A stretch of DNA of 64,000 nt. It comes from Coraliomargarita algicola (lineage in GTDB: Bacteria > Verrucomicrobiota > Verrucomicrobiia > Opitutales > Coraliomargaritaceae). The position numbers and the translations under genes are program-made. Positions 16,068-25,235 of the stretch are shown piece after piece. The notes under the pieces are model-generated. The model was not told the DNA's origin. It did no database searches and saw only the letters and a list, made by a program, of their open reading frames with translations. Location: positions 2,755,001 through 2,819,000 of the forward strand of contig NZ_CP138858.1 of NCBI RefSeq assembly GCF_033878955.1, given 5' to 3'. How positions within the stretch are numbered: position 1 is the first letter of the stretch; each line of letters starts with the position of its first letter.

Positions 16068-18029
16068 TTAATTTCCTTTCAAAGTGAAAACAAAAGCCTC
16101 CAACTCCGCAAGCTCGTCGATATAACCTCCGGAAAGGATTGGATATCGGCACCAACTGCGCGGATCGAGATTCTCGTCGTCGACATGAAAACTCGGAGCG
16201 TACCGCTCCCGTTTCCATTGATTACGACTCCACAAGCTAAAGTAGCGCTTCAACCACGCGAATGTCTGCTCCGCACTTGCCCCCTCGACTTCATCCTGCA
16301 AGCAATCAAAGATGGCGCGGGGGCTCTTTTTTTGCACCACTGCTAACTTTTGAATACGATTCAGAATGGGATAAGGCATCAAATCTTCCTCATCCGTTTG
16401 GTCGGCACTGAGTGGGCGCAGCTCCGCTGTCGGGTTGAGACCGTTGACAATCTGCAAACTCGGCAAGTGCTCCCGCTCCGCCCAAACCAACCATTGACGC
16501 AGGAATGTTTTATCAATCCCAGCGACCGGCGACAGACTCCCCGCCGTATCCCCGTCCATGGTACAATACCCCACCGCTGCTTCACTGCGGTTGCTGGTCG
16601 AGAGCAAGAGGTAGTTACTGGCATTGGCCATCGCCCAAATTCCCGGCGCTCGGCAGCGGGCCTGAATATTCTGTCGGCTAATATCATCGGTCTCCCAGTT
16701 GAGCGGACGCCCGAGGTAACCACTGAGAATCGTCTCGTACTCATCGACCAGGGCTTGCACATTGATCGAGACGAATTGCGCGCCCGTCTCCTCCGCTAAG
16801 ACACGAGCCGCGTCTTCCGTCGTGTCCGAGCTATTGATCGTGCCCTGATACGCACAGACACAGATGCGCCGCATCAAGGCCTCAGTCGTCGTATCCGCAT
16901 CTCCTAAGAGTTGCCGCACATAAGGGTGTTGAGGGTTCTCCTGCAGCACTGTCTTCGCCATCAGATAAACCAAAGCCAGGCAGGCGGCCGAATCAGCACC
17001 GCCACTGAGCGAAATCGCAAATCCATTTGTGCGCGCCTTACGCATATAGTCGAATAGCCCCAGCGTGACGGCACGGTAAAACTCCTCGTTTTGTGTGTAA
17101 GCTGTGCGCATCGGCACGGCTTTCGTAAAGGCGGCCTCCGTCCATACCTGCCACTCGCTCACACTGAGACGCTCGACTGAATCAAATGTAGGACGATAGC
17201 TAGCCTGACGGTTTCGGTTCACTCGATTCGCTTCCACATCGACCACTGCATCAATCAGTAAGTAGTCTTGGAACTGAAAAGGCTCCGTGCGTGCAACAAT
17301 CGCACCTTGTGTCGCGATCAGGCAATCACCGTCGTAAATCGCACGCCCAGCTTCATTGCCGATCAGATTAGCATAGACATAGACACAATGGAAGGCGCGT
17401 GAGCCCTCCTGAACAAAACGCTCGCGAATCCGACTCTTTCCAAACGAAAAATGACTCGCCGATGGATTCAAAATAACATCGACCGCCCGCTGAGCCAACT
17501 CCACACCTGGGCGGCCAGCCACCCAAGCATCTTCACAAATCTCGAAGCCTACCCGAAGCCCATCGATTTCGAAGACGAGATCTCCAATCAAGCAACGGCC
17601 TCCATCAAAATCATAGTGTTCTACGTGTCCGCTCGGCCATGCCTTAAAAAAGCGCGGCTCGTAGTGAATACCATCACCCGCTAGATTTTGTTTCACCGCA
17701 AAGCCAAGCAACTCTGCATTCACCACCACCGCGATCGCGTTGTAAGTTGCCCCATGACTACGAATGGGCAGCCCCACCGTGACCGCGATCTCACGCGTGG
17801 CTGGAATGATTTTTTCCAACAGAATACGCATAGCCCACTCGGAGACATAGGGTGCATGAAACTCATCCTCACAGCCATAACCCGTAGTCACCAGTTCGGG
17901 CAAACAGAGCAAACCCAAACCTCGCCGCTTCGCTTCGTCGATCACCGCAAGAATCATGTCGGTATTCCCGCTCCAATCCTTTGGCGTTGTATTGAGCGCA
18001 GCGGCTCCGATGTGTATGTGCTTTCTCAT
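16068..18029 (-). CDS. nadE: Glutamine-dependent NAD+ synthetase
   Basis: This 653-residue enzyme has two domains. The N-terminal nitrilase-type glutaminase carries the Glu-Lys-Cys triad (Glu in CLPELVTTGYGCED, Lys in AVKQNLAGDG, Cys in FEICEDAW). The C-terminal synthetase has the PP-loop SGGADSAACLALVYL and the substrate region SNRSEAAVGYCTMDGDTAG. It amidates nicotinate adenine dinucleotide to NAD in the cytoplasm using ammonia channelled from glutamine. The ATG at 18029 overlaps the pncB stop by four bases. With pncA and pncB it supplies the deamidating (Preiss-Handler) arm. The NMN adenylylation step for nicotinate (nadD) is not in this window. Confidence 0.95.
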   Translation of the reverse strand: MRKHIHIGAAALNTTPKDWSGNTDMILAVIDEAKRRGLGLLCLPELVTTGYGCEDEFHAPYVSEWAMRILLEKIIPATREIAVTVGLPIRSHGATYNAIAVVVNAELLGFAVKQNLAGDGIHYEPRFFKAWPSGHVEHYDFDGGRCLIGDLVFEIDGLRVGFEICEDAWVAGRPGVELAQRAVDVILNPSASHFSFGKSRIRERFVQEGSRAFHCVYVYANLIGNEAGRAIYDGDCLIATQGAIVARTEPFQFQDYLLIDAVVDVEANRVNRNRQASYRPTFDSVERLSVSEWQVWTEAAFTKAVPMRTAYTQNEEFYRAVTLGLFDYMRKARTNGFAISLSGGADSAACLALVYLMAKTVLQENPQHPYVRQLLGDADTTTEALMRRICVCAYQGTINSSDTTEDAARVLAEETGAQFVSINVQALVDEYETILSGYLGRPLNWETDDISRQNIQARCRAPGIWAMANASNYLLLSTSNRSEAAVGYCTMDGDTAGSLSPVAGIDKTFLRQWLVWAEREHLPSLQIVNGLNPTAELRPLSADQTDEEDLMPYPILNRIQKLAVVQKKSPRAIFDCLQDEVEGASAEQTFAWLKRYFSLWSRNQWKRERYAPSFHVDDENLDPRSWCRYPILSGGYIDELAELEAFVFTLKGN

Positions 18030-19189
18030 GCTAATTTTACGGCTGCTGCTTGAATCGCCTCAAGACTACGTTGCACAGCCAGCGGATCGCCACTCGCCTT
18101 GATTGGATTGTCGCTGATCTTCGCCACCTTCACTCCGTCCACCTCATACAACTTGATCACGATGTTCAGCGCACGACTATCGCCAAAGTCATTAGTGAAA
18201 TGAGTCCCGATACCGAACCAAGCCTTCGTCCGTCCAGCAACATGACGATTGATCTCGACTGCTTTGTCCACATTCAGGCTATCACTAAAAACAATTCCCT
18301 TTTCAGCCGGATCGATACCTTCATCGGCATAGAATTGAAGCACCTTATCAGCAAATCCCAAGGGACATTCACTATCGTGCCGCAAGGCATCGTAAGTCTG
18401 CGCAAGGCGGCCGCGAATGTTTTGCAGGAAGAACTCAGTTGTATACGTATCTGTCAGGGCAGTATCCAACTGCCCCTGATAGACCTCAAGCCAAGCATCT
18501 AAGGCGACTTGATTCGCGGTCTCTACCCGCCCTAAGCCTGCGTGCCCCATAATCCACTCGTGCGCCATCGTCCCAATCGGACGCAATCCATACTTCATCG
18601 CAAAATGCAGATTACTAGTGCCGCCAAAAGTCCCGCCCACGTCATTAAAAGCAGCTACGACCGCATCCTGATACGCATAACTACGACGACGGCGTGTGCC
18701 AAAGTCGAAAAAGTTACAACCCTCTGCACTTAAACGCCTCCCCTTTTCAGCCGTCTTCTTAGCATACCCACTTAAATCACTTGTCCAATTCATATCCACC
18801 ACCTCAAAATAAACCTCACTGATGATGGCCATCAAGGGGACTTCCCAAAGGATCGTATTCACCCATGTTCCTTCAATCCATAAATGCAAATGCCCGTCTT
18901 CGAACTCAACTTTCACGTCTTCCGCGCTAAGCGTAAAGCCACGCAAGAATTCAATAAAATCAAAGCGAATAAAAGGTAACTCTGCTAAAAATTGCAATTC
19001 TCCCTCCGTCAAGCAGCAGTCCGCCAATCGCATGATGCGCTCACGTATTATATGAACCGCCTCTTCAGTAAAGACATCCTCCCGGCGACGATTAATAAAT
19101 TGATAACGCACGCGTGCCTTAGGATATTTTAACCAAACAGCCTGCATCATCGTAAACTTGTAAAGATCGTTGTCCAATAGAGTGTTCAT
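18026..19189 (-). CDS. pncB: Nicotinate phosphoribosyltransferase
   Basis: The start at 19189 (MNTLLDNDLYKFTMMQAVWL) gives 387 residues and the usual N-terminus. An upstream start at 19225 would lie beyond the palindrome at 19202-19220, so it is rejected. Family landmarks are NRRREDVF, EGCNFFDFGTRRRRSY, GGTSNLHFAMKYGL and PIGTMAHEW with the catalytic His, then FSDSLNVDKA and ISDNPIKASGDP. It makes nicotinate mononucleotide from nicotinate and PRPP with ATP. It heads the pncB-nadE-nrtR unit. The site immediately upstream points to repression by NrtR when NAD-derived metabolites are low or high, depending on the effector. Confidence 0.95.
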   Translation of the reverse strand: MNTLLDNDLYKFTMMQAVWLKYPKARVRYQFINRRREDVFTEEAVHIIRERIMRLADCCLTEGELQFLAELPFIRFDFIEFLRGFTLSAEDVKVEFEDGHLHLWIEGTWVNTILWEVPLMAIISEVYFEVVDMNWTSDLSGYAKKTAEKGRRLSAEGCNFFDFGTRRRRSYAYQDAVVAAFNDVGGTFGGTSNLHFAMKYGLRPIGTMAHEWIMGHAGLGRVETANQVALDAWLEVYQGQLDTALTDTYTTEFFLQNIRGRLAQTYDALRHDSECPLGFADKVLQFYADEGIDPAEKGIVFSDSLNVDKAVEINRHVAGRTKAWFGIGTHFTNDFGDSRALNIVIKLYEVDGVKVAKISDNPIKASGDPLAVQRSLEAIQAAAVKLA

Positions 19190-19201
19190 TAACAAATACA
19201 A

Positions 19202-19220
19202 AAGTGTATTATTTACACTT
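19202..19220 (-). promoter_or_regulatory. Putative NrtR operator C
   Basis: AAGTGTATTATTTACACTT is a perfect 7-5-7 palindrome 13 bases before the pncB start. It is the best copy of the motif also present twice before pncA. Confidence 0.7.
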
Positions 19221-19424
19221 ATCAAGCTTAAATTAAACTATACGTCTTTACGAGAACTTGTATCGCAACCCACAAACCATCCACATTTATATTAATTTGG
19301 ATACTAAACCGTCCAAATTAATGTAAATACGGACGTTTCAGTGCTCAAAAATACAGCGCCATTAATACTCATGAACGTTCGTTAACACTTAAAACTTTTT
19401 CGCCTAACGCACGATTTACTTCAC

Positions 19425-20540
19425 ATGGCTCAATCCATGCATCAGAAATGCCCAACCTACTGGCTCCTGACGACTTTGCTCCTCAGTCTCGCATGTTCCG
19501 CCTCCTCCGCGTTGGCGGTGTATAAACCGACGGGTGTCTTTTCCAGTTCGGGCGCGTCCCAATCAAACATCTATCAGAACCCTGAATTACGCGGCGTTTT
19601 AATTCGAACCGGCTGGTCGAAGCTCGAGCCTCGCCCGGGGGAATTTGATTTCCGTCACTTGGACGCTCAAGTGGCCAACGCTCAAAAACATGGCGTACAC
19701 TGGTCCCTCGCGGTCGCGGGCGGCGCCACCGCCAGCCCGGCCTGGCTGATCGATACGCTGCAGACCGACTTCGTCCAAATCAGCTTTCGCGGAAAGTCGG
19801 GCTATCGCCTCCCCTTGTATTGGGACCCGATCGTGCAAGCACGGCTGGCACTACTGGCACAGAAACTAGCCGAGCGCTATCAGGACGACTCGCAACTCGC
19901 GCTGGTCTATGTCACTCAAATGACGAGTAACGGCATCGAAGGGCACCTGAATGGTGTCGACATGAACACAATGCGAGAGGCTGGCTACACAGATGATAAG
20001 TGGGTGAACGCCAGCAAACAAGCGGCGCACGATTTCGCCGATGCCTTTAAGAACAAAGCCATCGCAATCGAACTCCATGAGTTGAATGGCAGCGCGGCCG
20101 TGCCGACGCGCATCATGAATGAGTTGTGGGGCGATCCCTCTTTGGAAAAACGCGTTGGCGTCGGCCTATGGTGGCTCTCCGGTAAAACTCACTACCAGGC
20201 GGGACTGATTGACGCATTGACCGCCTACCCGGGCGACATTTATGCACAGGTCATTGGACGCTCGGACCAAAGCCACCGCTTCGAATCCGGCGACTACAGC
20301 CACGTCTTCGAGCAAGCCAAGCAGATCGGCATCCGCTACATTGAACCCTGGGAATATGAATTTCGCAGCTCCGGCAGATCCGCACAGGGCAAATGGAACA
20401 GCGCCATGGCCGACTTCAACCAATGGGCGGATACACACTATCGCGACACGCCTGCAAACGAATCCGCGACCTGTTGCCCCGCTTCAGGCGCACAAAAAAG
20501 TGATCAACCCAGCGCAGCTGGATTGATCACTGATAAATAG
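19425..20540 (+). CDS. Secreted TIM-barrel glycoside hydrolase-like protein
   Basis: This 371-residue protein has a signal peptide (residues 1-32, WLLTTLLLSLACSASSALA). The mature part looks like a beta/alpha-barrel glycosidase of the GH42/GH5-like type: LRGVLIRTGWSKLEPRPGEF with DFRHLD (a strand-1 and strand-2 pattern seen in such enzymes), ALVYVTQMTSNGIEGH near strand 4, GVGLWWLSG, and IRYIEPWEYEF near the end with a possible acidic nucleophile. Family and substrate cannot be fixed from this. It would act in the periplasm or outside on a polysaccharide. Its last 15 codons coincide with a hairpin that probably terminates the facing gene. Confidence 0.7.
   Translation: MAQSMHQKCPTYWLLTTLLLSLACSASSALAVYKPTGVFSSSGASQSNIYQNPELRGVLIRTGWSKLEPRPGEFDFRHLDAQVANAQKHGVHWSLAVAGGATASPAWLIDTLQTDFVQISFRGKSGYRLPLYWDPIVQARLALLAQKLAERYQDDSQLALVYVTQMTSNGIEGHLNGVDMNTMREAGYTDDKWVNASKQAAHDFADAFKNKAIAIELHELNGSAAVPTRIMNELWGDPSLEKRVGVGLWWLSGKTHYQAGLIDALTAYPGDIYAQVIGRSDQSHRFESGDYSHVFEQAKQIGIRYIEPWEYEFRSSGRSAQGKWNSAMADFNQWADTHYRDTPANESATCCPASGAQKSDQPSAAGLITDK
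20491..20531 (-). terminator. Rho-independent terminator for the minus-strand gene, embedded in the facing CDS
   Basis: On the minus strand AGTGATCAA and TTGATCACT (20499-20507 and 20523-20531) pair, with an inner CCAGC/GCTGG stem around a 3-base loop and one mismatch. A run of five to six T follows (plus-strand A at 20494-20499). It lies 36 bases after the stop of the gene at 20567-20878. Confidence 0.7.
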
Positions 20541-20566
20541 CGCGAGGCCTGAGCAGTAATGAGTGA

Positions 20567-20878
20567 CTAGGCTGCCGATTCGACAGGAGACGACAGAATG
20601 GCAGCATATTCATGCTCACAAGTCGTCGCAATATCACCCGCTGCTTTAAGCAAGGCCCGTTCTGGCAAAATTTCCATACGCACGATAGCAGATGGCTTCG
20701 GATGCTTGGTGTTCGATGTGATCACCGTCATGCCAGGACATTTCATAAACTTGCCGACATATTCCATAAAACTCACCAGATCCGCCTCATGAGCAAATGG
20801 AAACGCACGCTGCAACTGTAAGGCTCCATCTCGTAATTCGATGACCCAGTTGGCGATAGCAGCGTTTGTGCGTTTCAT
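20567..20878 (-). CDS. Small conserved hypothetical protein, possibly pterin-dehydratase-like fold
   Basis: A 103-residue soluble protein: W near residue 11, then LQRAFPFAHEADLVSFMEYV, then IVRMEILPERALLKAAGDIA. The spacing of an FPF strand, an FM-x-x-V helix and a late A-x-D-I helix recalls the pterin-4a-carbinolamine dehydratase fold. The His-His-Pro active-site signature is not seen; a KHPKPS segment sits at that position. I therefore do not assign the enzyme. It is a single gene followed by a good terminator, convergent with the TIM-barrel gene and divergent from msrA. Confidence 0.6.
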   Translation of the reverse strand: MKRTNAAIANWVIELRDGALQLQRAFPFAHEADLVSFMEYVGKFMKCPGMTVITSNTKHPKPSAIVRMEILPERALLKAAGDIATTCEHEYAAILSSPVESAA

Positions 20879-21147
20879 ATTGTCCTCCGTTTTTGATTGT
20901 TATGTCTTTTATTCTTTTTTGCCGCAGTTGTGCGACGAATGGTGACTTACCATCTTTCATGCCAATTTCAAATGGAGCTCATAGATTCATACAAAAGCGT
21001 AAGTTTATTACGGAGTATCCATCAACCCATCTTGCAAAAATCCATGTAAAAAGCTCAAAAAACACTGCAAACTGCATGCCTCAGGATGCGCTCACAAAAA
21101 GACTCCGTGAAAGTGGAATTATTTTTCAGCTAATGCATCTTACCCCC

Positions 21148-21768
21148 ATGAAACACACCCTCTCCCTCTTCACCATCGCTGCCCTTTCACTCTTAGCCAT
21201 TGGCTGCTATGCCAGCAAAACTGAGAAAGATCTCCACCCCGCCAGCGTCGAAGTGCCCAAGGGCATGCAAACCGCAGTCGTCGGCGCAGGTTGTTTTTGG
21301 TGCGTGGAAGCCTTTTTCGAAAGTTTAGAAGGCGTAAACGAGGTCGTGAGCGGATACGCCGGCGGCAGCGAAGCCTCGCCCAGCTACTACCAAGTCGCCC
21401 GCGGCGAGACCTCGCATGCCGAAGTCGTACAAATCATTTATGATCCCGAAGTGATCCCCTATCGCAAGCTGATCGATTTCTTTTGGACCACCCACGATGC
21501 CACCCGCAGCAACGGCGTCTGGCCCGACTTCGGCTCGCAGTATCGCAGCATTTTACTTTATCAAAACGAAGCAGAGCGCGAAGCCATCGCAAGCAGTCGC
21601 CAGGCCTACGAATCCAAAACGGGCAATAAAGTCGCGACCGAGATCAAGGCGCTCAACACCTTTTACCCCGCCGAAAGCTATCACCAGAACTACGCCGAAA
21701 ACAACCCGAACGACCGCTACGTCGTCGGCGTCTTAAATCCTAAGTTAAAAAAGCTGGGCTTAAAATAA
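21148..21768 (+). CDS. msrA: Peptide methionine-S-sulfoxide reductase, lipoprotein form
   Basis: The start at 21148 gives 206 residues with a lipoprotein signal (HTLSLFTIAALSLLAIGC, lipidated Cys20). The MsrA domain follows with GAGCFWCVEAFF (catalytic Cys49, with Cys52 in the same motif), GYAGG, and YHQNYAENNPN near the end. It reduces methionine-S-sulfoxide in proteins, here on the periplasmic side given the lipobox. The open frame runs further upstream to about 20866, but that part lacks similarity and the signal peptide fixes the start. It appears monocistronic. The region 20879-21147 holds no other gene that I can support. Confidence 0.93.
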   Translation: MKHTLSLFTIAALSLLAIGCYASKTEKDLHPASVEVPKGMQTAVVGAGCFWCVEAFFESLEGVNEVVSGYAGGSEASPSYYQVARGETSHAEVVQIIYDPEVIPYRKLIDFFWTTHDATRSNGVWPDFGSQYRSILLYQNEAEREAIASSRQAYESKTGNKVATEIKALNTFYPAESYHQNYAENNPNDRYVVGVLNPKLKKLGLK

Positions 21769-21801
21769 GCGCGATTGCAGACATCGCTTGGCACCCACGG
21801 A

Positions 21802-23769
21802 CTACTCTACCTCAACTGGCACGAGCTTCTCCCACTCATAGAGCTCGATCTTGACCTCGACCACTTCATCGAGATCGGTGTGACCGATCGCCTCATAACC
21901 TGAAGCCATGCGCCCGCTCCGCGAAGCAACCTTAAACTCGCCCGGCGGAAGGTTTGTAAATTCGAAACGCCCCTGAGCATCTGTAAGCTCGGCATCAAAC
22001 GAAAAGGGGAATGCACCCGCTTGATACTCACTGCGACTGGCATATACTTCGGCTCCTGGGATCACCTTGCCAGTTCCTGCTTCGATCACAACACCGCTCA
22101 TCCGATGGCCAGGCTTAAGTTGGATCACCTGCTCCTTCTCACGAAGGTTCAAACGAGACTTGATCGGCTGATAGCCTGCAACGGAGTCGACCGTTATATA
22201 ATAGGCACCATTCACCTCGCTGTTCACCGAATCCAGACGGAAGCGCCCTTCGCGATCCGTGCGAGGACCCGAACGCGAAAAACTGTGCCCCTCGCTCGGC
22301 TCAAAACTAAACTGAGTCGTCGCCATAGCAATCGCTTCACCGCCCTCATTGATGACTCTGCCGCTGATCGTCTCTCCCACGGGCATTTCCATTCGAATAC
22401 GTCGCACCGGCAGCGCCTCAGTCAAATCTATCGGCTCAGAAAGTAAATGCGTGTATCCACGCGATGCAGATATCACATAGCTGCCCCCCAGCGGCAGTGG
22501 ACTCGCCAAGAATTCATTATCCTGATCATGACTGCTCGATGCATTTTTTACTTTGATACTTAGGGAGCTGCGCTTCGTCTGCTCGTTCGAGTTTTCAGTT
22601 TCAAAAACTCCGATTAATAAATTGGAAGGCACGCTGCCATCAGGCTCAAGAATCCTCCCGGCGATAGCTCCCGCACGCTGCGTTTCGACCTCGTGTATCA
22701 AAGGCTCAGAAGATACAGACGAAGGCACTTCAATCCGATATTCACGCTCAAACCAGTAGCCACGCAATCCTTCGGGCTCGAGCTCTATTTGGTTCGGAAC
22801 TGGAAGCTCGAACTGAGCCACGCCAGCAACCACTTCGACCAAACGCTGCGTTCTTCGTCGCGCCTGCCCTTTCACGATCGGGCTCTGATCAAAACGAACA
22901 CTCAATCGTCCTTCCGCCAGCGGCTCACCTACCGGGGTTTGAAAACGTATTTCAACCGGCCTCAATACATACTCCAGCTCCGGATCAATCGCGGATGCCC
23001 CAAGCGACGCCTGCACCGCCCCCGATGTCAAATATTGCCCTGGCTGAAAACTTAAATCGATTTCACCTAACTTTAGATCAATCTGAGAACGCCACTTGGG
23101 GCTGAATTCAAACTGCAGCACCCCATCCTGCACAGCCGCACTCATAGTCTCACGCTCTCTGCCCGATGACATATGATCCTCATAGCTAAATGAATAACTG
23201 ATCGTATACTCAACTTTACCCTCAGCATCCAACAACGAATCCGGTACGCCTGCGACCTGAAAAGATAGCACAGGCCGCGGCTTCAAATCGAGGCTGACGT
23301 CCTCTCCAGCTAAACAGGGCCCTACGATTTCGCCCATATATCCCGGCTTCGACACCCCAAAGTAATATCGCCCTGCGTCGTTCAAAGTATTCATGACTGC
23401 CACGCCCTCCACTGAGCTGACAATTGGCTTCTCCGCACCGAGCGCACTCATATGCATCCCCGCGGAGAAGTCTCGTGATAAAACTTCGACTTGGGCCCCC
23501 GCAAGCGCTTCTCCGCTCTCAGCCGCATACACATGCAGCCTTAGAGGCTGACTCGGCTGAAGCACTATATCATACACCTCGCCAGGTTGTAATCGCAGAT
23601 CTCGCAAAGACATCTCTTGATAACCTGCAATCCGACACGAAACCTTTAGAGGCAAATCACCTAAGTCCTCCAATTGCACCAAACCATTGACATCGGCTTC
23701 TGCCGAATCAAGCCGCCCCGAAGGCCCCACATCCCATTGGTAGTCCACCTTCGCATTTGAAATAGGCTC
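21802..23769 (-). CDS. C-terminal carboxypeptidase-regulatory part of the M56 peptidase gene, out of frame
   Basis: This frame opens at the six-G tract (23769-23774) that ends homology in the upstream M56 frame, and encodes about 655 residues with no signal peptide or convincing start of its own. It consists of repeated carboxypeptidase-D regulatory-like beta-sandwich modules: GQVVD-type openings such as GAIAGRILEPDGSVPSNLL, GETISGRVINEGGEAIAMA and HRMSGVVIEAGTGKVIPGAE, each followed by D-x-x-GRF-L/F. The join ...LIDPGG plus EPISNAKVDYQWDVG reads naturally, so the intended product is one protein of about 1,150 residues. The modules are likely periplasmic and may bind ligand or protein partners. 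Confidence 0.8.
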   Translation of the reverse strand, partial: EPISNAKVDYQWDVGPSGRLDSAEADVNGLVQLEDLGDLPLKVSCRIAGYQEMSLRDLRLQPGEVYDIVLQPSQPLRLHVYAAESGEALAGAQVEVLSRDFSAGMHMSALGAEKPIVSSVEGVAVMNTLNDAGRYYFGVSKPGYMGEIVGPCLAGEDVSLDLKPRPVLSFQVAGVPDSLLDAEGKVEYTISYSFSYEDHMSSGRERETMSAAVQDGVLQFEFSPKWRSQIDLKLGEIDLSFQPGQYLTSGAVQASLGASAIDPELEYVLRPVEIRFQTPVGEPLAEGRLSVRFDQSPIVKGQARRRTQRLVEVVAGVAQFELPVPNQIELEPEGLRGYWFEREYRIEVPSSVSSEPLIHEVETQRAGAIAGRILEPDGSVPSNLLIGVFETENSNEQTKRSSLSIKVKNASSSHDQDNEFLASPLPLGGSYVISASRGYTHLLSEPIDLTEALPVRRIRMEMPVGETISGRVINEGGEAIAMATTQFSFEPSEGHSFSRSGPRTDREGRFRLDSVNSEVNGAYYITVDSVAGYQPIKSRLNLREKEQVIQLKPGHRMSGVVIEAGTGKVIPGAEVYASRSEYQAGAFPFSFDAELTDAQGRFEFTNLPPGEFKVASRSGRMASGYEAIGHTDLDEVVEVKIELYEWEKLVPVEVE

Positions 23770-25235
23770 CCCCCAGGATCGATCAGGCGCAGTTGTGCAT
23801 TATAACCTTCCTGCAGTTGAAACTTCAGTTCCCGTTGTGTTTCACGGACCGTACCTAAATCCACATACAAGGGCGCCCATCCTTCCACCAACACGAGTAA
23901 CGAAACATCCCCCGGCTTGACAATAAAATCAAAACGACCTGCGTGCCTCGCTTGCTCCGAACTTAACATAGAGCCCCGTCCAAATCGTGAGTAACAATAA
24001 ATTTGCACCGTCCCTGCCGGCGGCGTGCCGTCGGGGCACAGCGCTTGACCCGACAGAATCAAGGGCTTGCTAGCTGCCACATCTTGGTCAAAAGACTCCA
24101 CCGCATACTGCGGATACACCTCGTGTACTGTATTCACCTGTTCAATACGCTCATCGGGAGTCAGCGCCTTAACTGCCGAACGCGCCGTCCACTGCAATAG
24201 GACTGCGGCCGAAAAAACCCCGACAAAGATCAAGCATAACATCGGCATTCGCAAACGTAATTCCGGCGACGAAGTGGGCCGGAGCAATCGTTTCACCCGA
24301 TCAAGTAAAGTGCCCGACTTTGCGTCACCAGCAAACGAAAGCTGAACGGCATCCGCTGGCAAGAGCTGCCCCGCCGCGACCTCAGTCAATGCTTGCACAT
24401 AGATCGATCGCTGCCCGGTCGCCTCTACAGCCATGGCATCACAGGCAGCTTCACGCTCTTGCCGCACCTGTCCACTCACCCACCACAAAAACGGGTTAAA
24501 GAACAAAAAGGCTTCTGCGATCAATTGCAGGAAATTCACGATCGGATCGTAGCGCTTAATATGTGCTAATTCATGCGCCAGGATTGCTTCGATGTGTTCC
24601 GGATTCAGCGCGGTCAACTGACTCAAGGGAAGCAATATCACAGGCTTGAACAGTCCGCAGACCGCCGGCACCTGACACAGTCCGCTCTTCAGCACAGGCA
24701 CCATACGACGCAAGCCAATGCGCTCACAGAGAACAGCTAACTCGACGCATTCGATCGGCTCTGCATCCCGACGCAAGTTGCGTGCGCCGCGCACCGAAGC
24801 AATCACACGAACCATACCAACGACAGTACCGAGCACCCAGCAGGCGAAGGCGTATATGGCCCAGCCCCCGCGCCTTTCCTCGACCTCCACCAGGCTCTGC
24901 CATGCATCAATTTCTGCCAACACGACTGGCTCCTCAGACGCCCCTTCCATCAACGATGGCGAAACAGCCGCCGCAGCAGCCGACCTTGGCTGCTGCGGCG
25001 CACTCTGAGAAACCACGTCTTCGGACGTCGTTAAAATCGCCAGCCCCACTGGCAATGATGCACAAATCACCAATAACACGCACAAGGAAATGCCATAGCG
25101 CACATGATAGCGTCGCGCTGGTAGACATTTTAGCGTAGCGAACAATAGCAAAGCGCATAAGGCGCCAACCCAAAGCGTATGCAAAAGCGCCTCTACCAAC
25201 AACGGCGCCGTCAATTGATTATAAAACTCGATCAT
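23661..25235 (-). CDS. BlaR1/MecR1-like M56 family membrane metallopeptidase, N-terminal part
   Basis: Up to the frameshift this encodes about 490 meaningful residues. It has membrane segments at about 14-36, 49-69, 124-146 and a later one (MLCLIFVGVFSAAVLLQW), and an M56 zinc-protease motif AHELAHIKRYDP (His221, Glu222, His225) followed by QEREAACDAMA. Residues beyond LRLIDPGG are frame-shifted. BlaR1-type proteins usually cut a BlaI/MecI repressor in response to envelope signals. No such repressor is adjacent; instead a helical repeat protein is encoded upstream and overlaps by four bases. There is no penicillin-binding domain; a carboxypeptidase-regulatory tail takes its place. The signal is unknown. 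Confidence 0.85.
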   Translation of the reverse strand: MIEFYNQLTAPLLVEALLHTLWVGALCALLLFATLKCLPARRYHVRYGISLCVLLVICASLPVGLAILTTSEDVVSQSAPQQPRSAAAAAVSPSLMEGASEEPVVLAEIDAWQSLVEVEERRGGWAIYAFACWVLGTVVGMVRVIASVRGARNLRRDAEPIECVELAVLCERIGLRRMVPVLKSGLCQVPAVCGLFKPVILLPLSQLTALNPEHIEAILAHELAHIKRYDPIVNFLQLIAEAFLFFNPFLWWVSGQVRQEREAACDAMAVEATGQRSIYVQALTEVAAGQLLPADAVQLSFAGDAKSGTLLDRVKRLLRPTSSPELRLRMPMLCLIFVGVFSAAVLLQWTARSAVKALTPDERIEQVNTVHEVYPQYAVESFDQDVAASKPLILSGQALCPDGTPPAGTVQIYCYSRFGRGSMLSSEQARHAGRFDFIVKPGDVSLLVLVEGWAPLYVDLGTVRETQRELKFQLQEGYNAQLRLIDPGGSLFQMRRWTTNGMWGLRGGLIRQKPMSMVWCNWRT

